DNA from: Primorskyibacter flagellatus
Lineage (GTDB): Bacteria > Pseudomonadota > Alphaproteobacteria > Rhodobacterales > Rhodobacteraceae
Reading direction: 5' to 3'
NCBI RefSeq assembly: GCF_900176485.1
Contig: NZ_FWYD01000012.1
Location: forward strand, 1-64,000
DNA length: 64,000 bases
Positions 16,560-25,352 of the stretch are shown in pieces. How positions within the stretch are numbered: position 1 is the stretch's first letter; each line of letters begins with the position of its first letter. The position numbers and the translations under genes are program-made. The notes beneath the pieces are model-generated. The model did not search any database and was not told the DNA's origin. It saw nothing but the letters and a program-made list of their open reading frames with translations.

Positions 16560-17849
16560 TTAGCCTCCGTAGTCAAGAAATATTCGCGGCAGCACCAGTG
16601 ACAGCCACGGAATGAACGCGATGATCAGTAGCGCCACGACCATCGTGACCACCCAGGGAAAGATCTTGCGCGCGATCTGGTCGAAAGGAATTTGCCCTAC
16701 TTGCGCGGCCATGAAGAGGTTTGCCCCCAGCGGTGGCGTCACGAAGCCGATGGCCAGCGCCACGATCATCACGATGCCGAAATGGATAGGATCGACGCCC
16801 AGTTGCAGCATGATCGGCAGCAGGACCGGCGTCAGAATGACGATGGCTGCCAGCGTCTCCAGGAAAGTGCCCACCACCAGCAGCAACATGATCGCCGCCA
16901 GGATGACGATATATTTGCTGTCGGTCAGCGACAGAACAAACTGCGCCAGTTCAGTGGGGATCTTTTCCAATGCGATGATCCGGCCAAAGGCAACCGAGGC
17001 GCCGATGATCACAAGCACCGCCGATACCAGAAGCGCCGAATCCAGCATCATTTTCGGCACCTCGCGCAGCGGCAGTTCACGGTAGATGAAACAACTGACC
17101 ACCAGGGCGTAAACAACCGCCACAGCCGAGCTTTCGGTCGGGGTCACAACGCCGGAATAGATGCCGCCCAGCACGACGATGGGCATGGCCAGCGCCAGCT
17201 TGGCCTGGTTCAGCGCGGCCCATGTGCTGCCTTCGGAGACTGCGACGCGCGCATGCGGCGGGGCCTTTCGACGTTGCAGGATGTTGTAGACAATCAGTGT
17301 GATCGCGATGACAATACCCGGCACGATACCGGCCATGAACAGCGCGGTGACCGACACCCCTGCCGCGACGGCATAGACGATCATCACGACGGACGGCGGG
17401 ATCATTACACCCAACCCGCCCGCACTGGCGACCATCGCGCCGGCATAGGCTCGGTCATAGCCACGCGCGACCAACGCCGGGATCATGGCCAAGCCGATGG
17501 CGGCCACGGTGGCGCTGCCGGTGCCGGAAATCGCCGCGAAGAACAGGCAGGCGACGATGGTCACGGTGCCCAGATCGCCGGGTGAGCTGCCGAATGCGCG
17601 ATCGGCCACGGCGATCAGGCGGCGCGATATGCCACCCGTTGCCATGATGCTTCCGGCCAGCGTGAACAGAACGACGGCGATCAGCGTGAAACTGTCGATG
17701 CCCGACACCAGCCCCAATGCATAAAGATCAAAGCTGAGGAACGGGATATAGGCAATGGCCAACAGACTGGCGCAGCCAAGCGCGATACCAATGGGCACAC
17801 CGATGATGAGCAGCAGGAAAAAGCTGCCGAACAGGATTGCGGTTGTCAT
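16560..17849 (-). CDS. TRAP transporter large permease (DctM)
   Basis: A 429-residue, very hydrophobic protein with about 12 membrane segments, typical of DctM (430 aa). Family landmarks are the GVPIGIALG start, the SGTGSATVAAIG segment, the GVMIPPSVVMI loop and the C-terminal GFVTPPLGANLF. It is the ion-coupled membrane channel of a TRAP importer for organic acids. It starts 3 bp after dctQ. Confidence 0.93.
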   Translation of the reverse strand: MTTAILFGSFFLLLIIGVPIGIALGCASLLAIAYIPFLSFDLYALGLVSGIDSFTLIAVVLFTLAGSIMATGGISRRLIAVADRAFGSSPGDLGTVTIVACLFFAAISGTGSATVAAIGLAMIPALVARGYDRAYAGAMVASAGGLGVMIPPSVVMIVYAVAAGVSVTALFMAGIVPGIVIAITLIVYNILQRRKAPPHARVAVSEGSTWAALNQAKLALAMPIVVLGGIYSGVVTPTESSAVAVVYALVVSCFIYRELPLREVPKMMLDSALLVSAVLVIIGASVAFGRIIALEKIPTELAQFVLSLTDSKYIVILAAIMLLLVVGTFLETLAAIVILTPVLLPIMLQLGVDPIHFGIVMIVALAIGFVTPPLGANLFMAAQVGQIPFDQIARKIFPWVVTMVVALLIIAFIPWLSLVLPRIFLDYGG

Positions 17850-17852
17850 GGG

Positions 17853-18344
17853 TCAGATATCCATTTGCGGGCCAAGGTGGGTATCGCCGCGCGCCACCAC
17901 GCGCCACAGAGAATGCGCCAGTCGCGCCGCGCTTAGCGCGCCGGACAGGATGATCGCGGCATACAGAACGCCTTGCGGCCATTCCGTCGCGCTCAGGATT
18001 TTACCACGGTCAAAAGCCTGCTGCGTGATGACCACGCCCAGCCAGCACACCGCAACCGAGTAAATCAGAAATATCAGTTCGGCCAACGCGAACACCCAGC
18101 GCCGCATGCCGTCGGGCAGCATGTCCAAGATCACCGTCACCCGCATGTGTCGACGTTCGCGGATTGCATAGCTGACGCCGAAATAGATCATGTAGACGAA
18201 ACAGAACCGCGCCAGCTCGTTCGCCACGGAAACCGAGGTGGAGAAGGCGAAGCGCGCTATCACATCCGCGAAAACAGCAATGATGATGGCACCCAGCATG
18301 GACACGATGACCACGGGTTCGAACCATTTTTCCAACGCACGCAT
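17853..18344 (-). CDS. TRAP transporter small permease (DctQ)
   Basis: A 163-residue protein with four predicted membrane helices. It matches DctQ in length and pattern (FADVIARFAF after helix 1, then ELARFCFVYMIYFGVSYAIRERRHMRV). The ATG at 18344 has GGAGAAGG upstream; the open frame before it has no homology. It lies between the binding protein (25 bp) and dctM (3 bp). Confidence 0.9.
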   Translation of the reverse strand: MRALEKWFEPVVIVSMLGAIIIAVFADVIARFAFSTSVSVANELARFCFVYMIYFGVSYAIRERRHMRVTVILDMLPDGMRRWVFALAELIFLIYSVAVCWLGVVITQQAFDRGKILSATEWPQGVLYAAIILSGALSAARLAHSLWRVVARGDTHLGPQMDI

Positions 18345-18369
18345 GCGCCTTCTCCTTTGTTTTAAAATA

Positions 18370-19353
18370 TTATTTACTGATTGCCGCCATGAAGGTGTCA
18401 TAGAAGTCATCGCCGACCTTGGCGCGGATGTCGGCTTCGCTCGCACCGTTCATCGTGTCGCCCAGCTTTTTCTTGTCCTCGGCTGGCAATTCGTTGATGG
18501 CAAGGCCCTCTTCCTTGAGCCGGTCAAGCGTTTCGGCGTTCGCCTTGGCGGTCAGTTCGCGCTGTTTGTCCACCGTCTCGGCGGCGACTTCCATCAGCAG
18601 TGCCTGTTCGTCCTCGGTCAGCCCTTCGAACCAGTTCAGGTCGGCCATCCACAGTTCGGGCCAGTAGATGTGCCCGGTCAGTGACACATAGTCCTGCACC
18701 TCGAAGAAGCGTTCGATGACCATCGAGGACAGCGCGCTTTCCTGACCGTCGATCAAGCCCTGTTGCAGCGACGAATAAATTTCGCCCCAGGCCAGAGGCA
18801 GCGGCACCGCACCGACCGACCGCCATGCCTTGATCGCGATGGGGTTGTCTGCCGACCGCATCCGCAGGCCTTCGAACGACTCGAAACTGTCCAGCGGGGC
18901 GCGGCTGTTGGTAAAGCTGCGGAAGCCCAGTTCCATGAAGCCCATGTTCTTAAGACCGCGCTTTTCCATCGCCTCGGAAATCGCGTCGCCGGCCTCGCCG
19001 TCCAACAACGTCCGGGCCTGCTCTTCGTCTTCGAACAGCAGGAACTGGTCCAGAACGGCCAGCTCGTCGACTGTCGCGCTAAGCAGGACCGACGCGCCGG
19101 TGGTCATCGAGATATTGCCCGACTGGACCAGCTCGGTGACTTCCTTGACGCTGCCAAGTTGCCCGCCTGGGAACAGTTCGACCGTCATTTCACCGTCCGA
19201 GCGCTCCTGAATCTGGTCCTGAAAATAGACCAGTGCCTGATGGATGGGCGAAGATTCGGGTGTCGCATGGGCGATGCGAACCGTGGTTTCGGCATGCGCC
19301 GCCACAGCCGTGGCCAGCGAAAAGCCCAATCCTAGAATTACACGCTTGTTCAT
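18370..19353 (-). CDS. TRAP transporter substrate-binding protein (DctP)
   Basis: A 327-residue periplasmic DctP-type binding protein with a cleavable signal peptide (MNKRV...AVAAHAE, about 22 residues). It has the family pattern IAHATPESSPIHQALVYF, the arginine-bearing GLRMRSADNPIAIKAWRSVGAVPLPLAWGEIYSSLQQGLIDGQES segment (the conserved Arg binds the ligand carboxylate) and typical C-terminal helices. GAGG lies 9 nt before the ATG at 19353; an ATG at 19359 is too close to that site. The ligand is probably a carboxylic acid. Confidence 0.9.
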   Translation of the reverse strand: MNKRVILGLGFSLATAVAAHAETTVRIAHATPESSPIHQALVYFQDQIQERSDGEMTVELFPGGQLGSVKEVTELVQSGNISMTTGASVLLSATVDELAVLDQFLLFEDEEQARTLLDGEAGDAISEAMEKRGLKNMGFMELGFRSFTNSRAPLDSFESFEGLRMRSADNPIAIKAWRSVGAVPLPLAWGEIYSSLQQGLIDGQESALSSMVIERFFEVQDYVSLTGHIYWPELWMADLNWFEGLTEDEQALLMEVAAETVDKQRELTAKANAETLDRLKEEGLAINELPAEDKKKLGDTMNGASEADIRAKVGDDFYDTFMAAISK

Positions 19354-19387
19354 CTGCATTTTCCTCTCTGCATGAAGTGTGGGTTTG

Positions 19388-20545
19388 TTAGCCCTTGACC
19401 GCCCCGGCCGTCAGGCCGCTTACGATCTGCCGTTGGAACACCATGACCAGAAGGAATAGCGGCGCGGTGATTGACACGGCCGCCGCGATTGCCTCGACCT
19501 GATCGGTGGTGGTGGTTTCACGGTTGAAGTAGCCTGCAATTGCAGGAACCATCGTCTGGTTTTGCGCGTCCAGCAGCAAGGACGTCACAAGGAAGTCGTT
19601 ATATCCCAGCAGAAAGCTGAACAGGCCGGTGGTGATGACGCCGGGCCACATGACCGGCATGATGACGCGCCGGAACGCTTGGAAATGCGAACACCCATCG
19701 ACGCGCGCGGCCTCGTCCAGCTCCATTGGGATGTTCTGGAAAAAGCTGCGCAGCATCCAGATCGTGAAGGGCTGATTGATCGCGACCAGCACCGCGATCA
19801 CCGCATAGGGTTTGCCATAAAGCGTCGGGGCCGCATCGCCAAAGATCGGGCGCAGGAATTCGGCGGAATTGATAAAGACGGGCAGATAGCCCGCAACCAG
19901 CACCGAATGCGGCAGCGCACGGAAGATCAGCGCGAGGATCAGCAGCCAGAAGGCCAGGTTTGATCCGGACCGCGCCAGACCGTAGCCCGCCAGCGTGCCC
20001 ACGGTCAGCGACACCGTCACAACACCGCCGGTGACAACCAGCGAATTGATGAAGTTGCGGTAGAATTCGTTTTCGACCCAGACCGACACATAATGCTGCA
20101 CGGTCAACCCGATAAACGGATCGCCAAGCGGCCCGGTAATTGCGTTCACACCCTGTAGCAACCAGGGAAGGATGCTGAAGAAGACCACGATGAAAGCCAG
20201 TGCAAAGCCGAGAACCGCGATGACCCAACCCAGGATCACCGAACCGGGCTTGGTGAATTTCGCGACCATCTCGGGCAGGTGCCGAAAGGCAAAGCGGAAG
20301 CTCAGCCACAAGACACCCAGTCCCAGAATGACATCCATGATGCTGAGGCCGTCACCTTCGGCAAGGGTCACCGGACCGAAGACCACATCAAGCGGGTTGG
20401 AGGCGAAGGCGTCGACCGGGCTCTTGAAGCTCATCACCAGGATCCAGAAGATCGGGAAGGCAGCGATGAGACACCAGAAGATCAGGAAGCCGGCGGATCC
20501 GTACCGCAGAGCGGCGGATTGGCGAAGGGCCTTGGGTGTGGACAT
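19388..20545 (-). CDS. ABC transporter permease (MalG/UgpE type) with an insertion
   Basis: A 385-residue permease. The C-terminal two thirds is standard (EAA loop ELDEAARVDGCSHFQAFRRV around residue 280, then six-helix core). Typical MalG-like permeases have about 280 residues; here roughly 90 extra residues, including one or two more hydrophobic segments (LSIMDVILGLGVLWLSF and VILGWVIAVLGFALAFIVVF), lie between the first helix and the core. It follows the partner permease by 1 bp. The substrate may be a sugar or sugar acid. Confidence 0.88.
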   Translation of the reverse strand: MSTPKALRQSAALRYGSAGFLIFWCLIAAFPIFWILVMSFKSPVDAFASNPLDVVFGPVTLAEGDGLSIMDVILGLGVLWLSFRFAFRHLPEMVAKFTKPGSVILGWVIAVLGFALAFIVVFFSILPWLLQGVNAITGPLGDPFIGLTVQHYVSVWVENEFYRNFINSLVVTGGVVTVSLTVGTLAGYGLARSGSNLAFWLLILALIFRALPHSVLVAGYLPVFINSAEFLRPIFGDAAPTLYGKPYAVIAVLVAINQPFTIWMLRSFFQNIPMELDEAARVDGCSHFQAFRRVIMPVMWPGVITTGLFSFLLGYNDFLVTSLLLDAQNQTMVPAIAGYFNRETTTTDQVEAIAAAVSITAPLFLLVMVFQRQIVSGLTAGAVKG

Positions 20546-20546
20546 A

Positions 20547-21569
20547 TCAGTGGCTCCCCTTGTGGTCGCGCCAGGTGCGCTTGAGCGGATAGATCAGCAG
20601 GATCACGATCCCGACCATGGTCAGCATGGCTGTTGCCGATGCGCGGCTGATCGCGCGGTTCCCGGCATCGTCCGGCGTCAGGAAATCATAGGTCAGCCAT
20701 TGCAGCGAGATGACGTGGCTTTGGCTGGAGAATGCGACGATCTCTTCGAAGACACGGTAGCAATCCATCAGGTGGATCAGGGCGATGAAAACGATCAGCG
20801 GCATCAGATGTGGCACGATCACGAAGCGCAGACGCTCCCAGCGGTTGGCACCGTCGATGATGGCGCTTTCCAGCGTGTCTTGGTTGACCGTCTGAAGCCC
20901 GGCATAGAAGATCACGAAGGCGAATGGTGCGACGTGCCAGACGCGGTAGAACATCATCATCGCCTCGATCGTCCAGGCCTGCGCGAACATCGAGATGTTG
21001 GTCCCCGTCCACCATTCCATCGCCGCGGTCAGAATGCCGTCGCCGATGAAAAGCCAGCGGATCGAAAGACCGCCGATCACCGGCGTGATGATAAAGGGCA
21101 GCAGCGATATGAAGATCACCGGACCGCGCAGCGATTTGACTGCATTGTTCACCGCAAGCGCGATCCCCAACCCGACCACCAGCACCAGCGGCAGCGTCAG
21201 CAGGGTGAATGTAAGCGTGAACCGGAGAGCCTTCCAGAAGTCGATATTCATCAATTCAGACCAACTGCCATTGCCAATGGCAGCCTTGACCCGATCCAAT
21301 TCCAACACGTTTCGATAGCTTTCCAAGCCGGAAAACCGGGTTTCGCTGATCATCTTGCCGTCGTCGCCGATGACCGGCTGGCTTTTGACTTCGGTCACGC
21401 AGGTTGGGTTCGGAAATCCGGGTGTGCAGCTTTCAATCTCAACCTGTTCGAATACTGGCTGGGTGACATAGAAGCTTTGCATGAAGACGCTAACCAAGGG
21501 AAACGCGATGAAGACCAGCATCATCACAAGGGATGGGCCGACAAATGCTGCGAATGTCTTGAATTTCAT
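20547..21569 (-). CDS. ABC transporter permease (MalF/UgpA type)
   Basis: A 340-residue permease with the EAA loop ESAIIDGANRWERLRFVIVPHLMPL around residue 245. It carries a periplasmic insertion of about 70 residues between helices 1 and 2 that contains two Cys (IESCTPGFPNPTCVTEV), possibly disulfide-bonded. It pairs with the next permease and with the binding protein 126 bp upstream. Confidence 0.9.
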   Translation of the reverse strand: MKFKTFAAFVGPSLVMMLVFIAFPLVSVFMQSFYVTQPVFEQVEIESCTPGFPNPTCVTEVKSQPVIGDDGKMISETRFSGLESYRNVLELDRVKAAIGNGSWSELMNIDFWKALRFTLTFTLLTLPLVLVVGLGIALAVNNAVKSLRGPVIFISLLPFIITPVIGGLSIRWLFIGDGILTAAMEWWTGTNISMFAQAWTIEAMMMFYRVWHVAPFAFVIFYAGLQTVNQDTLESAIIDGANRWERLRFVIVPHLMPLIVFIALIHLMDCYRVFEEIVAFSSQSHVISLQWLTYDFLTPDDAGNRAISRASATAMLTMVGIVILLIYPLKRTWRDHKGSH

Positions 21570-21657
21570 GCTGTTACCCTCATTTAGGTGTCGTCCTGTC
21601 CGGGTTCGCCAAAGACCAGTGCGCGGACTGTTCTTTGAGAAAGCCGGTGCTGGGTCG

Positions 21658-21680
21658 GGGCGGCACCGACGGCACCGCCC
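21658..21680 (-). other. GC-rich hairpin between binding-protein and permease genes
   Basis: In the 126-bp gap after the binding-protein stop, GGGCGG at 21658-21663 can pair with CCGCCC at 21675-21680; overlapping GGCACC repeats allow alternative folds. Hairpins in this position commonly stabilise the upstream binding-protein mRNA and reduce permease expression. No T tract follows on the minus strand. Confidence 0.4.
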
Positions 21681-21695
21681 GCAATCTCGTTACGC

Positions 21696-22919
21696 TTAAT
21701 TCGAAATCAGACCCGCCTCTTTCGCGGAAACCAGGTAGTCATCCTCGATTGCCTTGAGCGTGGTTTCTGCGTCCGCAGATCCGGTGAGGAACCGGCTGAC
21801 ATTGTTGCCCGCAGCGGTATGCATCAGGCCCATGGCCGAGGTCGAGGGATAGGACGCGGCCGGCGGCTGCGCCTGAAGTGTCTCGATCGCGCCCTCTGCC
21901 AATCGCGTCGGCTCGTAACCGGGGATCAGCCAGATCGCGGCTTCATTGTTTGCCGTGACCATTTCGGTATCCATGCCCTCAACGATCAGCTGGAAGGCGG
22001 CTTCGGCCTCTTCATCGGTGATGTTCTTGGCGATGACAGCACCATCCCACCAGATCGTGGTCGCAGGTGCCCCACCTTCAAGCGTCCGCGGTGCAGCCGT
22101 GCTGTTCACCAGACCGACGACCTGGCTTTCGGCCTCATCATCCGATGCCCCTGCCCGGCTCGCCCAAAGGTTCGCCATGGCGATCTTGCTCTGCTGGAAC
22201 TGCTGCTGAACATAGGTGGAGTCTGATACCAGATATTCCGGGTCCATGAATTCGGTCATCGCTTGCATGGTTTCAAGCGCCTTGACGCCGGCCTCGGTAT
22301 TGACCGTCGGCATGTTGTCGTCATCCACCAGAGCGCCGCCATAGCCGTAGAACATGTTGATGAAATCCAGCGCCAGATTCCAACCCGACTTCATCGTGGC
22401 ACCCAGCGGATAATCTACCGCGCCCGCTTCCTGAATCTTCGCCGCGGCTTCCAACACCTCGTCCCATGTTTGGGGTACGGGAATTTGAAGCTCTTCAAGA
22501 ATGTCCCGGCGGTATTGCAGGTTCTGCGTGTTCACCATCATCGCGATCGCCATCACCTTGCCGTCAATGCGGATCAACTGATTTGGCGAAAGATGTTGGC
22601 CGTATTTTTCAACCAGGTCATCCAGTGGGCGGATCGTGCCTTCGTTCAGCAATGGCGTGATGGTCCCATTTGAAACGCCACCGATCTGATAGAGCGCGGG
22701 CGTGGCGGCAAAGGCGGCAGGCTGCTTGGTGCGGAATTCCTGATCAAGTTCGGCGTTGAAATTGCCGCATTCGCCCATGGCATCGGCCACGGCTTTCCAG
22801 GCTTCAAAGCCCGCTGCAAGCATGCTGATAGGTGTCTTGTTTTCATAGGCGCAACTGGCATAGCCGCCGGTTGCTGCAACCGATACCGCCCCTGCCAGAA
22901 TAAGTGTTTTGAAATTCAT
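21696..22919 (-). CDS. ABC transporter extracellular solute-binding protein (family 1)
   Basis: A 407-residue periplasmic protein with a signal peptide (MNFKTLILAGAVSVAATGGYA, cleavage about residue 21). Family 1 (MalE/UgpB-like) patterns include a PVPQTWDEVLEAAAKIQEAG segment, a WWDGAVIAKNITDEEAEAAFQLI hinge region and a late YPSTSAMGLMHTAAGNNVSRFLTG helix. It stands between the ABC ATPase (70 bp) and the permeases. The ligand is probably a sugar-like compound; the promoter-proximal position fits high expression. Confidence 0.9.
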   Translation of the reverse strand: MNFKTLILAGAVSVAATGGYASCAYENKTPISMLAAGFEAWKAVADAMGECGNFNAELDQEFRTKQPAAFAATPALYQIGGVSNGTITPLLNEGTIRPLDDLVEKYGQHLSPNQLIRIDGKVMAIAMMVNTQNLQYRRDILEELQIPVPQTWDEVLEAAAKIQEAGAVDYPLGATMKSGWNLALDFINMFYGYGGALVDDDNMPTVNTEAGVKALETMQAMTEFMDPEYLVSDSTYVQQQFQQSKIAMANLWASRAGASDDEAESQVVGLVNSTAAPRTLEGGAPATTIWWDGAVIAKNITDEEAEAAFQLIVEGMDTEMVTANNEAAIWLIPGYEPTRLAEGAIETLQAQPPAASYPSTSAMGLMHTAAGNNVSRFLTGSADAETTLKAIEDDYLVSAKEAGLISN

Positions 22920-22989
22920 TCGGTTTTTCCTCCTGTTGATTGCGACGGGCTTGGCTTGCTACGCCGCTATTTCTGTCGTTCGCCCACCC

Positions 22990-24041
22990 CTACCGGGCCA
23001 GCCTTGCGCCAGTTTTTGTATTGAATAGATGGCAGATTTCCGCCGGCACAGAGAACGAAACCGGATCACCGATTTCAGCTCGAAAGTCCTTGTGCGCCTT
23101 GACCGATACAAGCTGTCCACCCGCACGCAACGTCAGCATGACCGCGTCACCCAACAGTTCGATCGTGTAGAGTGGTCCGCTGATTTGCCCGGACGTGCCC
23201 TCGGACACTTCGGCGTCCTCGGCCCGAAAGCCCAGCGTCGCCGGACCGTCAACAGCACTCAGGCCGGAAATAGAGGCATTGCGGCCGCTGAACGTCCCCC
23301 CTTGATGTCACCTTCCATAAGGTTCATCGCCGGGGATCCGATAAAGCTGGCAACGAATGTATTGGCCGGATTATCGTAAATGTCAGTCGGCGTGCCAACT
23401 TGCTGGACCACACCGGCCTTCATGACCACAACGCGATCTGCGAGCGTCATCGCCTCAATCTGGTCATGCGTCACATAAACCGTCGTTACCTTCAGTTCAT
23501 GGCTGAGATTTTTGATCTGGGCCCGCGTCGATACACGCAACTTGGCGTCAAGATTGGAAAGCGGCTCGTCCATCAGAAACACCGATGGCTTGCGTACGAT
23601 GGCGCGGGCCAAGGCCACACGCTGACGCTGACCGCCCGACAGTTCGGCAGGCTTGCGATGTAGGAAATCCGTCAACTCGACCATTTCGGCGGCCTTCAGA
23701 ACCCGTTCGTCATGGGTGGCCGGGTCGGCCTTGCGGACCCTCAGTGGAAAGCGGATGTTTTCATAGACGTTGAGATGCGGATACAGACCGTAGGACTGGA
23801 ACACCATCGCCACGTCGCGGTCCTTGGGATCGAGATCGTTGACCATGCGATCACCGATCCAGATCTCGCCGCCGCTTGCTTCTTCCAGACCGGCGATCAT
23901 TCTCATCGTTGTGGTCTTGCCACAGCCTGACGGCCCCAACAGAACAAGAAACTCCTGATCAGCGATGGTTAAATCAAAGTCATCGACGCCAACGAAAGAC
24001 CCCCAGCGTTTGGAAATGTTCTTGAGTTGAATTTCAGCCAT
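22990..24041 (-). pseudogene. ABC transporter ATPase (MalK/UgpC type), frameshifted
   Basis: The nucleotide-binding core is intact: Walker [11 protein letters not shown]-loop FQSYGLYPH, signature LSGGQRQR, Walker [13 protein letters not shown] and switch THDQ. The frame then stops at 23259, giving 260 residues. In the +1 frame the normal OB-fold C-terminus continues from the GDIK segment through [20 protein letters not shown] to a stop at 22990. The break lies in a run of six C (six G on the coding strand, 23296-23301); one more G restores the full reading frame of about 350 residues. It could be a sequencing error, a slippage-prone switch or a recent inactivation; the core alone might still work. 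First gene of the long operon, ATG at 24041. Confidence 0.88.
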
Positions 24042-24063
24042 GCGTCGCCCCGATCCACCAAGA

Positions 24064-24079
24064 TTGCATACGTTTGCAA
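24064..24079. promoter_or_regulatory. LacI-type operator, promoter-proximal copy
   Basis: TTGCATACGTTTGCAA, a near-perfect 16-bp palindrome centred on CG, is the exact reverse complement of the site at 24119-24134. It lies just downstream of the predicted -10 box of the long operon, where bound repressor would block initiation. The LacI gene at 11784-12803 in the same operon is the natural partner. Confidence 0.75.
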
Positions 24080-24081
24080 CA

Positions 24082-24111
24082 ATAGTAGACGTAACGTAAG
24101 TTATTTGGCAA
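24082..24111 (-). promoter_or_regulatory. Predicted sigma-70-type promoter of the long catabolic operon
   Basis: Read on the minus strand, TTGCCA (24111-24106) and TACTAT (24087-24082) are separated by 18 bp. This pair sits exactly between the two operators, about 40 bp before the ABC ATPase start at 24041. The boxes are assigned by eye. Confidence 0.55.
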
Positions 24112-24118
24112 GAATTTT

Positions 24119-24134
24119 TTGCAAACGTATGCAA
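24119..24134. promoter_or_regulatory. LacI-type operator, upstream copy
   Basis: TTGCAAACGTATGCAA matches the reverse complement of the 24064-24079 site at all 16 positions. Centre-to-centre distance is 55 bp, close to five DNA helical turns, which fits cooperative binding or a small repression loop around the promoter. Confidence 0.75.
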
Positions 24135-24325
24135 CACCGTGCAAGAGGCAATTTTGTTTGTTGATAACTTGTTGATATAACTGAGTTAGTGAACTTATCT
24201 CAATCCGATATTTTTCGACCGTGAGCCTTCTTTGGTAACTTGTCGCCGTCAATCCTCTGAGAATCGCCGAAACGTTCGCGACCATCACGACAGGCTAAAC
24301 TCGTAGGATGGGGGTTGTGAATCGG

Positions 24326-25260
24326 CATGCAAAATTGATCCACTTGGGTGAGTTATGAGCGCGTAAAATTGACCCACCTGCTTTCGTTAACGTCCGCACA
24401 GAAAGTGCGGAAGAAAAAGCAGGTGTTATTGATGGAAAGCGTGTCGAAGATCCGACTGTGGGTATTGGTTGAAGGGCGCAGCGTCCGGTCCTTTGCGCGG
24501 GCGACGGGATTTTCGCGGGGCACGATCAAGAAGGATCTGAAGGTTGAGGGCCGGCCGAGCAATCAGCGTCAGGCCCCGCCGGTTCAGCACAAACGGTGCA
24601 ACGGAGTTTGATGTTCGGTTTCAGGATCTGTTCGATCAGGTTCAGAAGCGGTCGCGCCAAGAGCGGCGGACGTCCCAGATGCTCTATGAGCAGCTCGTGG
24701 TGGAAGGCTACACCGTTGCCCATTTGTCGGTTCAGCGATTTGTCCGCGATCTGAAGCGGGCCGGTACCGGCTTAGGCGAGGCTTTTATCCCACTTCAATT
24801 TACTGCCGGTGACGCTCTTCAGTTTGAAGGGGGCAAAGAGAGGGTTGTCCTGTGAGGCGTAGGACCGAAAATCAAGGCCGCTCATTTCTGCCTGTGTCAC
24901 AGCCGCAAGCCCTTCGTCGTCGCCTATGGCGAAGTTCAGGAGATGGTTCTGGATGCTTTTGTGCCGACGCTGTCTTTCTACAGCGGCGTTCCGCGTTGGG
25001 TGATCATCGGCAACCCCACGACCAGCGTGACTATGTCTCCCGCTTCAAGGACCGCATCTTCCTTTCGCAGTTTCCAGCCCGTCCCCCAAGTCCGGCGGCG
25101 CATTGCTGTTCCATCTGATCAGCAAGCTCTACGAGAAGACCAGCGTCATCATTACCACCAATCTGGGGTTCGGAGAGTGGGTATCGGTCTTCGGCGATGC
25201 CAAAATGACAACCGCCCTTCTGGGTCGCCTAACCCATCTTTGTGAGAACTCCGGCCAAGT
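24326..25260 (+). mobile_element. Decayed IS21-family element (istA and istB remnants)
   Basis: Two imperfect direct repeats with an AAAATTGA(T/C)CCAC core lie at 24329-24342 and 24364-24376, typical of the multiple terminal repeats of IS21 ends. Then come an IstA helix-turn-helix N-terminus (WVLVEGRSVRSFARATGFSRGTI, from about 24430) and, after frame changes, RFVRDLKRAGTGLGEAFIPLQF (to 24855) and a DDE-region piece (MVLDAFVPTLSFYSGVPRWV, about 24943). An internal deletion joins this to the IstB C-terminus ([20 protein letters not shown] and [15 protein letters not shown], 25103-25260). Neither gene is functional. It lies upstream of the operator-promoter region of the long operon. Confidence 0.8.
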
Positions 25261-25352
25261 TGTTCAATGTCCTATCCTGGCACATGCGATCCCGTCGGGA
25301 GGGGGCATCCAAGCAATCAACAAAGCCATGCCGCCGCTGCATGCGCACAATC

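Noticed and set aside
20172-21587. A 471-residue plus-strand frame
   Set aside because: It is antisense to the two ABC permeases, Arg/His/Gln-rich without hydrophobic or domain pattern, and has no ribosome-binding site; a shadow of high-GC coding sequence.
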